This document shows, in pieces, positions 27,100-36,147 of a DNA stretch of 64,000 nucleotides (the first letter of the stretch is position 1; each line of letters begins with the position of its first letter). The DNA is from Comamonas odontotermitis (GTDB lineage Bacteria; Pseudomonadota; Gammaproteobacteria; Burkholderiales; Burkholderiaceae_C), in assembly GCF_014207855.1 (NCBI RefSeq), contig NZ_JACHKZ010000008.1, positions 1-64,000 of the forward strand, in the 5' to 3' direction. The position numbers were made by a program, and so were the translations under genes. The notes below the pieces were generated by a model. It was given only the letters and a program-made list of their open reading frames with translations, was not told where the DNA came from and searched no databases.

Positions 27100-28803
27100 A
27101 TGTCCGCCCATGACAAGCCCCAGCATACTGCCGTTGCCAAGACGGTGCTGTCCAATGAACACCCGGTGCCCGACCGCCACGGCGCCAATTTCTACGAGAC
27201 CGATCCCGAGCTGCAGGCATTGCTGAAGCTGTATCTGCCTGCCGATCTGCTCGCGCATCTGCAGCCGCATTTTGCGCGCATGGGAGAGCTGGCGGGAGGC
27301 CGGATCGACGAGCTGGCTGGCATTGCCGACAAAAACCCGCCCACACTCGAATACCGCACCCGCTCGGGCGAAGACAGGCAGCGCATCATCAAGCACCCGG
27401 CCTATGAAGAGCTGGAGCGCATTGCCTACGGCCAGTTCGGCCTGCAGGCCATCTCGCACCGCGACGACATGCTGGGCTGGAAGGGCAAGATGCCGCCCAT
27501 CGTCAAGTATGCGCTGACGTATCTGTTCGTGCAGTCCGAGTTCGGGCTGTGCTGTCCGCTGTCGATGACCGACTCGCTCACCCGCACCCTCAAGAAGTTC
27601 GGTGACCAGGCGCTGGTGGACAAATACCTGCCCCAGCTTCTGTCGCTGGATTGGGACACGCAGGCCCAGGGCGCCATGTTCATGACCGAGCAGGCGGCGG
27701 GCTCCGATATCTCGAACACCCAGACCATTGCCAAGGCGGCTGCCGATGGCAGCTGGCGCCTGAGCGGCGACAAGTGGTTCTGCTCCAACCCCGATGCCGC
27801 ATTTGCCATGGTGCTGGCGCATGTCGATGGCGCGCCTGCCGGCATGAAAGGCATTTCGCTCTTCTTGCTGCCACGCACGCTGGACGATGGCAGCACCAAC
27901 CATTACCGCATCATCCGCCTCAAGGACAAGATGGGCACCAAATCCATGGCCAGTGGCGAGATCCGAATGGATGGCGCCGTGGCCTATCTGGTGGGCGAGC
28001 AGGGCCGGGGCTTTGTGCAGATGGCCGACATGGTGAACAACTCGCGCCTCTCGAACGGGGTGCGATCGGCAGGCATGATGCGCCGCGCCGTGGCCGAGGC
28101 CGAGTTTGTCGCGCGCGAACGCATCGCCTTCGGCAAGCGCCTGCAGGATATGCCGCTGATGCAGCGCCAGCTCGACAAGCTGCGCGTGCCCGCCGAGCAG
28201 GCCCGCACCATGGTATTCCAGACTGCGCGTACTCTGATGCGTTCGGACGCGGGCGAAGAAAACGCCTACGCGCTGCTGCGTATCCTCACGCCGATGATCA
28301 AGTTCCGCGCCTGCCGCGACGCGCGCAAGGTGACGGGTGACGCGATGGAAGTGCGCGGCGGCTGCGGCTACATCGAAGAGTGGAGCGACCCGCGTCTCGT
28401 GCGCGATTCGCACCTGGGCTCGATCTGGGAAGGCACCAGCAACATCGTTGCGCTCGACGTGATCCGCGCCATCAAGCGGGAAGGCTCGCTGCCGGTATTG
28501 CAGGCCTATCTGAAGGATTTGCTGGACCACAGCCAGGCCAGTGCAGGCTACCGCAAGGCGTTGGAGGACGCATTGAGCCGCGCAAGTACTCTGGCCGAGC
28601 GCGCTGCGCAGGAGGGTGGTGATGCGCTGGCCCGCCAGGCAGCCACAGGCCTGTACAACTGCACCACCGCCATTGCCATGGCGTGGGAGGCAGGCGAGAC
28701 CGGATCGGCCGAGCGGCTGCGCCTGTCGCAACTGGTGCTGCTGCACCGCGTGCTGCCCCGCGATCCGCTGGAGAGCGGCGCCGTGCCTGCCGACTGGCTG
28801 TGA
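27100..28803 (+). CDS. Acyl-CoA dehydrogenase, AidB/isovaleryl-type
   Basis: A 567-residue flavoprotein. The front segment (NFYETDPELQALLKLYLP) and SEFGLCCPLSMTDSLTRTLKKFG resemble AidB-like acyl-CoA dehydrogenases; MTEQAAGSDISNT, SNGVRSAGMMRRAVAEAE and GGCGYIEEWSDPRLVRDSHLGSIWEGTSNIV cover the FAD and active-site regions. CAGGAGA lies 4-5 bases before ATG 27100. Leading a Bug-receptor and CoA-transferase series, it is more likely catabolic than a DNA-protection protein such as AidB. Substrate unknown. Confidence 0.88.
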   Translation: MSAHDKPQHTAVAKTVLSNEHPVPDRHGANFYETDPELQALLKLYLPADLLAHLQPHFARMGELAGGRIDELAGIADKNPPTLEYRTRSGEDRQRIIKHPAYEELERIAYGQFGLQAISHRDDMLGWKGKMPPIVKYALTYLFVQSEFGLCCPLSMTDSLTRTLKKFGDQALVDKYLPQLLSLDWDTQAQGAMFMTEQAAGSDISNTQTIAKAAADGSWRLSGDKWFCSNPDAAFAMVLAHVDGAPAGMKGISLFLLPRTLDDGSTNHYRIIRLKDKMGTKSMASGEIRMDGAVAYLVGEQGRGFVQMADMVNNSRLSNGVRSAGMMRRAVAEAEFVARERIAFGKRLQDMPLMQRQLDKLRVPAEQARTMVFQTARTLMRSDAGEENAYALLRILTPMIKFRACRDARKVTGDAMEVRGGCGYIEEWSDPRLVRDSHLGSIWEGTSNIVALDVIRAIKREGSLPVLQAYLKDLLDHSQASAGYRKALEDALSRASTLAERAAQEGGDALARQAATGLYNCTTAIAMAWEAGETGSAERLRLSQLVLLHRVLPRDPLESGAVPADWL

Positions 28804-28832
28804 GCCCATGATTGGCTGGCAGCAGTATTTTC

Positions 28833-28884
28833 AAGAAAAGAGCTGCTGGTGCCTATGAAATATGCGCCATAAGCTATTTTTTTT
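28833..28884. repeat. Dispersed intergenic repeat, copy 1
   Basis: Copy of a short element with GAGCTGCTGGTGCC, a GCGCCAT half and AGCTATTTTTTTTATAGTG. Related copies in this window lie near 38957, 44966, 52911 and 59610. The element lies between the dehydrogenase and Bug genes. Confidence 0.5.
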
Positions 28885-28959
28885 ATAGTGAAGTGGCCTG
28901 TTGCGCGATGCACAACCGTGCTGCAGGCAGCACAACAACAAGATACAAGGAGACAGATG

Positions 28960-29946
28960 ATGAAAAAACGCAGCATGTTGCTGGCCCTCGTGGCCGCAGG
29001 TGTGGCCCAGTGGCTGGGCGCTTCGGCCGCCAGCGCCGCAGAGAAGTTTCCCGATCGCCCGATCATGTTCACCGTGCCCTTCCCGCCCGGCGGGCCCACG
29101 GATGCCATGGCGCGCATTCTGGCCACCGCAATGACCCAGGAGCTCGGCCAAAGCGTGATCGTGGATAACAAGGCGGGCGCCGGCGGCAACATTGGCGCCG
29201 AATACGTGGCGCGTGCCAAGCCTGACGGCTACACCATCATGTTTGGCACCTCCGGCCCACTGGCCATCAACCAGAGCCTGTACAAGGCCATCAAGTACGA
29301 TCCGCGCACCAGTTTTGCGCCCATCATCTATGTGGGCTACCTGCCCAACATCCTGGTGGTCAAGCCCGATCTGCCCGTCAAAAACGTGCAGGAGCTGATT
29401 GCCCTGGACAAGGCTCAGCCCGGCAAGCTCAACTTCGCCTCGTCGGGCAACGGGGCTTCGTCGCACCTGGCAGGTGTCATGTTCAATGGCATTGCCGGTA
29501 CCCATCTGCAGCACATTCCCTACAAGGGCACGGGCCCTGCGCTCAATGACCTGCTGGCCGGTCAGGTGGACATGACCTTCACCGACATCCTCACCGCCAT
29601 GCCGTACATCAAGACCGGCAAGGTGAAGGCGCTGGGCGTGGCCACTGCCAAAAAATCCAGCGCCATGCCGGAGATTCCGACTGTGGCCGAGCAGGGCCTC
29701 AAGGGCTATGACGTGAGCGTGTTTTTTGGGGTGGTAGCGCCCAAGGGCACGCCGCAGGATCGCATTCAGATATTGAACCAGGCGTTTTCCAAGGCGCTGG
29801 ATTCCGATGCGGTGAAGAAGGCGTTTGCCGCCCAGGGGCTGGAGGCATCGCCTGACCGCTCGCCGGCCTACCTGGCGAGCTTCATCAAGACCGAAGTGGA
29901 CAAGTGGAAAACCGTTGTGCAGCAGTCGGGTGTGACGCTGGATTGA
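28960..29946 (+). CDS. Bug-family (TctC-like) periplasmic solute receptor
   Basis: A 328-residue tripartite tricarboxylate transporter receptor. It has a signal peptide (about residues 1-27 ending in SAASAA), then FPDRPIMFTVPFPPGGPTDAMAR, VIVDNKAGAGGNIGAEYVA, HIPYKGTGPALNDLLAGQVDMTF and PTVAEQGLKGYDV, all hallmarks of Bug proteins. AAGGAG precedes two adjacent ATGs (28957 and 28960); 28960 has better spacing. No TctA/TctB membrane genes are near, as is usual for these receptors. The ligand is probably the acid used by the neighbouring CoA enzymes (inference). Confidence 0.92.
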   Translation: MKKRSMLLALVAAGVAQWLGASAASAAEKFPDRPIMFTVPFPPGGPTDAMARILATAMTQELGQSVIVDNKAGAGGNIGAEYVARAKPDGYTIMFGTSGPLAINQSLYKAIKYDPRTSFAPIIYVGYLPNILVVKPDLPVKNVQELIALDKAQPGKLNFASSGNGASSHLAGVMFNGIAGTHLQHIPYKGTGPALNDLLAGQVDMTFTDILTAMPYIKTGKVKALGVATAKKSSAMPEIPTVAEQGLKGYDVSVFFGVVAPKGTPQDRIQILNQAFSKALDSDAVKKAFAAQGLEASPDRSPAYLASFIKTEVDKWKTVVQQSGVTLD

Positions 29947-29981
29947 ACGCACAATCAGAGCCCAACCATCAGCATTCGAGC

Positions 29982-31130
29982 ATGAGCAATATTCCGCAAT
30001 CCATTCCCAATACCGGCGCGCTCAAGGGCGTGCGCGTGCTGGATCTCTCGCGCATCCTGGGCGGCCCGCTGTGCGGCCAGATCCTGGGCGACCATGGCGC
30101 CGATGTGCTCAAGGTCGAGCCGCCACAGGGCGACGACACCCGCACCTGGGGCCCTCCGTTCCGCGACGGCGTGGCCTCGTACTACTTTGGCCTCAACCGC
30201 AACAAGCGCATCCAGTTCATGGACCTGGCAAGTCCCGAGGGGCAGCAGGAGATCAAGGAACTGATGGCGCAGGCCGATGTGGTGGTGGAGAACTTCAAGG
30301 TCGGCACGATGGAGAAATGGGGCATCGGCTACGAGCAGATGCAGCACGTGTTTCCGCACCTGGTGTGGTGCCGCGTCACCGGCTTTGGCGCCGACGGCCC
30401 GCTGGGCAGCCTGCCCGGCTACGACGCCGCCATCCAGGCCATGGCAGGCTTGATGAGCATCAATGGCGAAGCCGACCGCGACCCGCTGCGTGTGGGTCTA
30501 CCGGTCGTCGACATGGTGACGGGCCTGAACGCCGTCATCGGCGTGCTGCTGGCGCTGCACGAGCGCGCAGCCAGCGGCCGGGGGCAGCTGGTGGATGCCT
30601 CGCTGTACGACGCCGGTATTTCGCTGCTGCACCCGCATGCAGCCAACTGGTTCATGAACGGCAAGATTCCCGGCCGCTCCGGCAATGCGCATCCCAACAT
30701 CTATCCATACGATGTGGTGAGTACTGGCACTTCGCCCATCTTTTTGGCTGTAGGCAACGACCGTCAGTTCCGCCTGATGTGCAAGCACCTCGGCCAGGAA
30801 GGGCTGGCGGATGACCCCCGTTACGCCACGGCGGGCCAGCGCTCGGTGCACCGCGCCGAGCTCAAGCCGCTGCTGGAGACGGCTTTTGCCGCGCTGGACG
30901 GTGTCAAGCTCGCGGAGGATCTGATGGACATCGGCGTGCCCGCTGCCCCAGTGCTGAATGTGGAGCAGGCCCTGCAGGCGCCGCATACCCTGCACCGCGA
31001 ACTGGTCGTCAAAATGGGTGAATACACCGGCCTGGGCGCGCCGGTCAAGCTCAGCCGCACACCTGCGTCCTACCGTTTTGCGCCGTTGACGGAGGGCAAG
31101 GCGTTTCTGGATGCCGCCAACGATGCCTAG
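29982..31130 (+). CDS. CaiB/BaiF family CoA-transferase (class III)
   Basis: A 382-residue class III CoA-transferase. LKGVRVLDLSRILGGPLCGQILGDHGADVLKVEPP opens the fold (given here as a pattern of two known motifs: LDLSR and GADVLKVE), and the catalytic Asp lies in GSLPGYDAAIQAMAGLMS. It should move CoA between acyl groups to activate a carboxylic acid for the dehydrogenase encoded upstream. It follows the Bug gene by 35 bases and ends at a terminator. Confidence 0.92.
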   Translation: MSNIPQSIPNTGALKGVRVLDLSRILGGPLCGQILGDHGADVLKVEPPQGDDTRTWGPPFRDGVASYYFGLNRNKRIQFMDLASPEGQQEIKELMAQADVVVENFKVGTMEKWGIGYEQMQHVFPHLVWCRVTGFGADGPLGSLPGYDAAIQAMAGLMSINGEADRDPLRVGLPVVDMVTGLNAVIGVLLALHERAASGRGQLVDASLYDAGISLLHPHAANWFMNGKIPGRSGNAHPNIYPYDVVSTGTSPIFLAVGNDRQFRLMCKHLGQEGLADDPRYATAGQRSVHRAELKPLLETAFAALDGVKLAEDLMDIGVPAAPVLNVEQALQAPHTLHRELVVKMGEYTGLGAPVKLSRTPASYRFAPLTEGKAFLDAANDA

Positions 31131-31158
31131 GCGGTGATTACCACGCACCGCATGACGC

Positions 31159-31183
31159 AAAAGAGGCCGCAAGGCCTCTTTTT
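31159..31183 (+). terminator. Intrinsic terminator after the CoA-transferase
   Basis: AAAAGAGGCC-GCAA-GGCCTCTTTTT, a 10-bp stem with a tetraloop and T tail, 28 bases after the stop. Confidence 0.9.
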
Positions 31184-31227
31184 CATGATCGTTCCCTGGC
31201 AGGCTACGCCATTCAGGGTCACGCCAC

Positions 31228-31941
31228 TCAGTTCAGCAGCCGGATGCCGGTGCGCTGAACAAACTCCTCATAGCTGATGGGTTTGCCGGCACGGGTGGAT
31301 TTCTGGTTGGCCTGCAGGTGCACCCAGCGCTCGCCGGTGGCCGGGTCGTACACCATCTTGAACACGGCGTCAGGCACCCAGACCCCGCTGTTGCCAATCG
31401 TGCGGGGCTGGCGGCTGTTGAACACCGGGCCGGTGATCACGTACACATCGCCTCGGGCGCGGCGGATGTAGCGGCGGGTGTCCTGCTCGATCTGCGACCA
31501 GGGCTTGCCGTTCTGCGTCGGGTCCTGCGGCACCATATTGGCCAGCGAATAGCTCTGTGCCTTGCCAAAGGTAGTGCTCATGTCGCCCGCGGCTGCCATG
31601 TGGCCCCGGCTGAAACCCGAGCGGCGGTAGTCGGAGAGCAGGGCGCGTTCGGATTCGGGAAGGCGGGCTTCCTCATAGAACTTGTCGTTGCGCTTCAAGT
31701 CCTTGGCCTTGTTCAGCATTCGGGCGTTCAGGCGCTGGGCGGTGTAGAGCGGCGTCTTGGTCTGGCCCGAGTGCAGCACTGCAAACTCTTCAAAACACAG
31801 CGCACGCTGTTGGCCATAGCCCTGAATGACCGGGGGCTTGCCAGAGAAAAATTGCGGGCAATCATCAAAACCTGCTGCAAAAGCCGTAGCGGCACCGGAA
31901 AGCAGGGCGGGCGCAAGAAGAAAAGAGGGGCGGAAAAACAT
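31228..31941 (-). CDS. Exported DNA/RNA non-specific endonuclease
   Basis: A 237-residue NUC-type beta-beta-alpha-metal nuclease. A signal peptide (MFFRPSFLLAPALLSGAATAFA) is followed by the mature domain with the catalytic SRGHMAAAGDM (DRGH-type motif; Ser replaces the usual Asp), NMVPQDPTQNG with the metal-binding Asn region, and YVITGPVF. The start at 31941 is preferred to an upstream one that would put residues before the signal peptide. It probably degrades nucleic acids in the periplasm or outside the cell for nutrient uptake. Confidence 0.88.
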   Translation of the reverse strand: MFFRPSFLLAPALLSGAATAFAAGFDDCPQFFSGKPPVIQGYGQQRALCFEEFAVLHSGQTKTPLYTAQRLNARMLNKAKDLKRNDKFYEEARLPESERALLSDYRRSGFSRGHMAAAGDMSTTFGKAQSYSLANMVPQDPTQNGKPWSQIEQDTRRYIRRARGDVYVITGPVFNSRQPRTIGNSGVWVPDAVFKMVYDPATGERWVHLQANQKSTRAGKPISYEEFVQRTGIRLLN

Positions 31942-32013
31942 AAGCGCGCAAGTGTTGCACAACTTGGCGCGCTTGCGGCCAAAAAACCTCGCGCGCTGCG
32001 GGCATTGACGCGG

Positions 32014-32919
32014 CTATCCGCTCGCGGGCAGCTCCGCCAGAAAAGCCCAGAGCTGCTGCGCGTGCGCAGGCAATTGCTCGGGGTTGCGGCAGGCGAGCAT
32101 CAGGTGGCGCGCGGCCCATTGGGCAGCCACAGGAAGAATGCGCAGTGGCGCGTGTGGCCAGCGCTCAACGCAACGCTGCGCTGCAGCCTGCGGCACCAGT
32201 GCTGCGCCCAGGCCCATGGCGGCCCAGTCGCACAGGGCGTCGAGATGCGGCGCCCTGGCGCGGTAGCGCAGGCCAACGCCTGCCTGCAGCGCCTGCGTGG
32301 CAATCAGCTGCTGCAAGGCATGCTGCGGCAGCAGGCCCAGCAGCGGCAGATCCTTGAGGTGGGGCAGCTGAATATCTGCTGGCAGGCCTTCCAGCAGTGG
32401 TGCAGGGCCCATCAGCACCAGCGGATCGGCGCGCCAGGTCTGTGTATGCAGCGCGCCGGAAGGTGCCGCGTTGGAGAGCACACCCAGGTCTGCTTCTCCG
32501 TCCAGCAGTGCGCGCGCAATGGCGTCGCTGGTGCATTCGCGCAGCTCCAGTCGCAGCAGTGGGTTGGCCTGCATGAAGGCGCCCAGCGGCGCAATCAGGT
32601 GTTCGCTGATGGCCGAGGTGTTGGCCAGCAGCTCGATGCGTGTACCCAGCCCCTGGCCAAAAGCCTGCATGTCGCCTGCCATCTGCTCCACCTGCAGCAG
32701 CATACGGCGCGCGTGGGGCAGCAGCACGGCCCCGGCATCGGTGGGCAATACGCCGCGCTTGCTGCGCGAAAGCAGGGCCGTGCCCAGCACGGCTTCCATG
32801 CCGCGGATGCGCTCGCTGGCCGAAGCCAGGGTGATGTGGCTGCGCTCAGCGCCTTGGGTGATGGTGCCTGATTCCACCGTGTGCACAAAAAGGCGCAGGT
32901 CCTGCAGGTCAAAGCGCAT
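32014..32919 (-). CDS. LysR family transcriptional regulator
   Basis: A 301-residue LysR protein with the helix-turn-helix in MRFDLQDLRLFVHTVESGTI through LSRSKRGVLPTDAG. The ligand domain starts near RIELLANTSAISEH. The frame continues upstream to 33012, but that stretch holds palindromes typical of the promoter, so the start at 32919 is preferred. It is divergent from the TauE/SafE exporter gene and is probably its regulator. Confidence 0.88.
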   Translation of the reverse strand: MRFDLQDLRLFVHTVESGTITQGAERSHITLASASERIRGMEAVLGTALLSRSKRGVLPTDAGAVLLPHARRMLLQVEQMAGDMQAFGQGLGTRIELLANTSAISEHLIAPLGAFMQANPLLRLELRECTSDAIARALLDGEADLGVLSNAAPSGALHTQTWRADPLVLMGPAPLLEGLPADIQLPHLKDLPLLGLLPQHALQQLIATQALQAGVGLRYRARAPHLDALCDWAAMGLGAALVPQAAAQRCVERWPHAPLRILPVAAQWAARHLMLACRNPEQLPAHAQQLWAFLAELPASG

Positions 32920-32986
32920 GGCGGCCAAGGCTTGAAAGGGAGGTCGGACGCATCCGCCAATGGTAGCGAGGTGTCGGCGGTTTAAA

Positions 32987-33067
32987 TATGGATTTTCCAT
33001 AGTGACTATCAAAAATATCCAGTTTGTATTCAGTAAATATTCGATTCAGAATTTTTTCTATGGAAAA
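32987..33067. promoter_or_regulatory. Inverted repeats between LysR and TauE genes
   Basis: TATGGA-TTT-TCCATA (32987-33001) is a perfect palindrome. Its right part TTTTCCATAG (32993-33002) recurs as the exact complement CTATGGAAAA at 33058-33067, 55 bases further on. Such paired sites fit LysR tetramer binding in a divergent promoter. Confidence 0.5.
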
Positions 33068-33175
33068 AACTGAAACGAGTGGGCGCCTGCATGGCGTACT
33101 TCCGTGTTCTCTGGTCGCAGGTGCGGGCTGTGTTGTCAAGGCTGCTGGAAACGCACCGGCTTGTGGAGGTGGCGC

Positions 33176-33937
33176 ATGACGGATTCGGGCTGGTGGCTGG
33201 GCGTCGCTGCTGTCTTTGTGCTGGCCGGTATGGTCAAAGGGGTGGTGGGCCTGGGCTTGCCCACCGTGTCGATGGCGCTGCTGGCGCTGTGGCTGAGCCC
33301 GGCAACGGCTGCGGCCTGGCTGGTGCTGCCGTCGATGGTGACGAATATGTGGCAAATGCGCCCCTGGCCACAGCTGCGCGTATTGGCGCGGCAGCTGTGG
33401 CCCATGCAATTAGGTGTGGTGGTGGGTACGTTGGGCGCTGCCTGGCAGTTTGGTGCACTGCAACTGGCCAGCAGCCAACGCTGGCTGGGCGCGGCGCTGG
33501 TGTTGTATGCGCTGTGGGGGTTGTGGGGCAGGCCCCTGGTGATACCAGCAGGCGCTGGCGGCAGGCAGCAGTCATTGGCGCATGGCGTGCTGGGGGCACT
33601 GGTAGGCGCAGCTACAGGTGTGGTGACGGCATTGACGGGCGTGTTCGTCATCCCGGCCGTGCCGTATCTGCAGAGCCTGGGGTTGGGCAAGGATACCCTG
33701 ATCCAGGCCATGGGCCTGAGCTTTTCGGTATCGACCATCGCACTGGCTATCAGCCTGCAGCAGCATGGCGGCGTGGCAATGGCGCAATGGGCCTGGTCTG
33801 CCCTGTGGTTGCTGCCCGCACTGGCAGGCATGTGGTGTGGCGAGCGGCTGCGCGGGCGGCTGTCGCCACAGGTCTTCAAGCGCTGCCTGTTTGCCAGCCT
33901 GTTGTTGCTGGGGACCTATATGGCGTTGCGCCGATAA
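33176..33937 (+). CDS. TauE/SafE family membrane transporter
   Basis: A 253-residue protein with about eight hydrophobic segments. FVLAGMVKGVVGLGLPTVSMALLALW is the first TauE/SafE repeat and LGALVGAATGVVTALTGVFVIPAVPYLQSLGL the second (each shown only in part as family signature). The family exports sulfite, sulfoacetate or other organic anions. TGGAGG lies 6 bases before the ATG. The divergent LysR gene is its likely regulator. Confidence 0.88.
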   Translation: MTDSGWWLGVAAVFVLAGMVKGVVGLGLPTVSMALLALWLSPATAAAWLVLPSMVTNMWQMRPWPQLRVLARQLWPMQLGVVVGTLGAAWQFGALQLASSQRWLGAALVLYALWGLWGRPLVIPAGAGGRQQSLAHGVLGALVGAATGVVTALTGVFVIPAVPYLQSLGLGKDTLIQAMGLSFSVSTIALAISLQQHGGVAMAQWAWSALWLLPALAGMWCGERLRGRLSPQVFKRCLFASLLLLGTYMALRR

Positions 33938-34060
33938 CAAAAACAGCGGAAGAATTCAGGCCACCAGCAGGTGGTGAGGAGGCATGTCATTGAAGCAGGT
34001 TCAGTACTTTTTCGAGGTAGTTGGATACACTCATTTCGTCACCCCAGTTCATTCACCCTT

Positions 34061-34405
34061 ATGCATTTGCTACACCGCCTTCGAGCTCCAAAACAAGCTG
34101 CAGCTTTGCTGGCAACCCTGGTGGGAGGAACCATTCCGTGGGTGCGATTGGCCATGCGCGGGCATGTCGAGTTCTGCGATGGTGAGTGCAATCCACGCGA
34201 TTGGCTGGACTATGCCGACATCATGGGGGGCCTGCTCTCACTTTGCATCCCCGCCGCCGTCCTGACATGGTTGACCTTTCAGTTCTTTCGACGCCATGAA
34301 AGGAACTGGACGCTTTTGTCGGTCTGGTTGTTCACCTTGATAGGCGCCATTGCCAGTGGTGTGTATCTTGCGTGGCTGGAGGATGCGTACTTTGCCCAGT
34401 TCTAG
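34061..34405 (+). CDS. Hypothetical membrane protein
   Basis: A 114-residue protein with three hydrophobic stretches (ALLATLVGGTIPWVRLAM, IMGGLLSLCIPAAVLTWLTF, LLSVWLFTLIGAIASGVYLAW) and a Cys pair in EFCDGECNP. The frame extends upstream to 33971, but MHLLHRLRAPKQ at 34061 gives a sensible positive-inside start. The next gene begins 6 bases after its stop, so the two form a pair. Not recognised. Confidence 0.55.
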   Translation: MHLLHRLRAPKQAAALLATLVGGTIPWVRLAMRGHVEFCDGECNPRDWLDYADIMGGLLSLCIPAAVLTWLTFQFFRRHERNWTLLSVWLFTLIGAIASGVYLAWLEDAYFAQF

Positions 34406-34411
34406 GAGTTC

Positions 34412-34846
34412 ATGGCGCAGCACGCTTTGTCAAGCACCGTTTCTCGCCTCAGCAGGCGCGCGCCTCAGATCTGCATATGCACGGGGTACAAAGAGCTGGG
34501 CATGTCCCTTGCGTTGTTCTGTCTGGCAGTTGCTGCATTGTGGCTGGGCTCACGCCCTCCAGAGCCTCCTCCTGCGGAAAAAGCCACGCTCAGCATTCGT
34601 TGGACCGACACCGAGTTTCGTGACGAGCTCACTGGCATGTTTCCCTGCGATGTCATTGGGATGGAGGTCGTCACCAAAGGTTATGCGCTGGGCGAACCGG
34701 TGGAGGTGAAGGTTTCAGGAGGACTGGAGGAGGACCCTCCCGAAATCTTTTTTCCCTTGGTGGACCATCAAGGCATCGCGCGAATGCTTTTCCAGGTCCC
34801 CGAATGCAGGGAAGGAGCGAGCGAGACCGACGAGTCGGGAAATTGA
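34412..34846 (+). CDS. Hypothetical protein with one N-terminal membrane helix
   Basis: A 144-residue protein with a hydrophobic helix (MSLALFCLAVAALWLG, residues 31-46), a Pro-rich link and a beta-rich domain that seems to face the periplasm. AGGAG is only 3 bases before ATG 34412, and an internal ATG at 34502 would start just at the helix. It overlaps no other gene and converges on tolA. Not recognised. Confidence 0.5.
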   Translation: MAQHALSSTVSRLSRRAPQICICTGYKELGMSLALFCLAVAALWLGSRPPEPPPAEKATLSIRWTDTEFRDELTGMFPCDVIGMEVVTKGYALGEPVEVKVSGGLEEDPPEIFFPLVDHQGIARMLFQVPECREGASETDESGN

Positions 34847-34971
34847 TCTCGTCAAAGAGCGCTTTAGAAAGCGGAAAAACCGTAGGCGAATGGGCAGCGC
34901 TTGTATGGCAGTCCTGTTCGATGCAGCCCGAGGACAGGGCGTCTGCCACGCCCGCTCCGCGGGCAGGGCGC

Positions 34972-36126
34972 TCAGTCCTTGGGCTCGAAGCCGATGGTGA
35001 GGTGGCTCGGCACTCTGCCGTCCACATCCTTGGGCAGCGTTTCAGTCTTGTGCATGGCGCGCACCACGGCGTCGTCCCAGGCCTTGTTGCCGCTGGATTT
35101 GACCACGCGCACGCCAACGATGGTGCCATCGGGGGCGGCGCGCACTTCGAGCTCGGCCCGCGGATTGCCCTGGATTTCGTCCGGGAAGGCGATGTTGGGG
35201 CGCACCTTGGCCACCACACGGGCGCCATAGCCAGCAGATGGGCCGCCTGCGCCCTTGGCAGTACCAGTTGGCGAGCCGCCCTTGGAGGCCCCGGATGCAC
35301 CATCGGCTCCCGCCAGACCCTGCATGCGTGCTAGGTTGGCGGCGCGCTGGGCTTCGGCAGCCTTGGCATCGGCTGCTGCCTTGGCTTTGGCCTTGGCGTC
35401 GGCTTCCGCCTTGGCCTTTGCATCGGCTGCCGCTTTTGCCTTTTCTGCCTTCGCTTTTTCTGCCTTTTCGCGCTCGGCCTGTTCCTTCTGGGCTTTGTCC
35501 TTGGCGTCCTTTTCCTTTTGCAGGCGATCTTTCTTCTCCTGCTCCTGGCGGTCTTTCTTGTCCTGCTCGGCCTGCTTCCTGCGCTCGGCTTCCTTGCGCT
35601 CGCTCTCGGCCTTCTGGGCTTTTTCTTTGGCCTCTTTCTTCTCCTGCTCGATGCGGTCCTTCTTGTCCTGCTCGGCTTGCTTCTTGCGCTCGGCTTCCTT
35701 GCGTTCGGCCAGTTCGCGCTCTTTCTGTTCCTTTTGCTCGCGCAGCTTCTTCTCCTGCTCCTTTTTCTTGCGCAGGGCAATCTCGGCCTCGTGGTCGTCG
35801 TCATCATCCTGCGCGGCAACAGGCTTGGGCGGCGGCGTCACCACGGGTTTGGGCGAGGGAGCAGGTGGAGGCGGGGGAGGTGGCGGCGGCTCTGGCACGG
35901 GCTGCGGGGCCGGAGGGGGCGTGACCGGGGCAGGCGCGGCCTGCTCATTGGTGGGGGCCCACAGCTCGGCCTCGACAGCGGGCTGGTCACTGTCTCGCGG
36001 GTTGCGCACTGTCCACAACAGTGCAATCACCACCAGCAAGTGCGCAGCCGCTGCCAGGGACCAGGATTTGGTCCGCGATGGCGGCTTGGGTGGTGCGAAC
36101 TGGTCGCGTTCTTGGCGAGGGGACAT
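34972..36126 (-). CDS. tolA: Cell envelope integrity protein TolA
   Basis: A 384-residue protein in the usual TolA order: a short cytosolic start, one membrane helix (SLAAAAHLLVVIALLWTV, about residues 24-41), a Pro-rich link, a long Lys/Glu/Ala coiled coil (about residues 110-270), and a C-terminal TonB-like domain (YGARVVAKVRPNIAFPDEIQGN to VPSHLTIGFEP). It links the TolQR motor to the outer membrane for envelope stability and cell constriction. 21 bases behind tolR. TolB and Pal do not follow; unrelated convergent genes do. Confidence 0.92.
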   Translation of the reverse strand: MSPRQERDQFAPPKPPSRTKSWSLAAAAHLLVVIALLWTVRNPRDSDQPAVEAELWAPTNEQAAPAPVTPPPAPQPVPEPPPPPPPPPAPSPKPVVTPPPKPVAAQDDDDDHEAEIALRKKKEQEKKLREQKEQKERELAERKEAERKKQAEQDKKDRIEQEKKEAKEKAQKAESERKEAERRKQAEQDKKDRQEQEKKDRLQKEKDAKDKAQKEQAEREKAEKAKAEKAKAAADAKAKAEADAKAKAKAAADAKAAEAQRAANLARMQGLAGADGASGASKGGSPTGTAKGAGGPSAGYGARVVAKVRPNIAFPDEIQGNPRAELEVRAAPDGTIVGVRVVKSSGNKAWDDAVVRAMHKTETLPKDVDGRVPSHLTIGFEPKD

Positions 36127-36147
36127 GGAGGCTTTTCGTCTTTTTGC

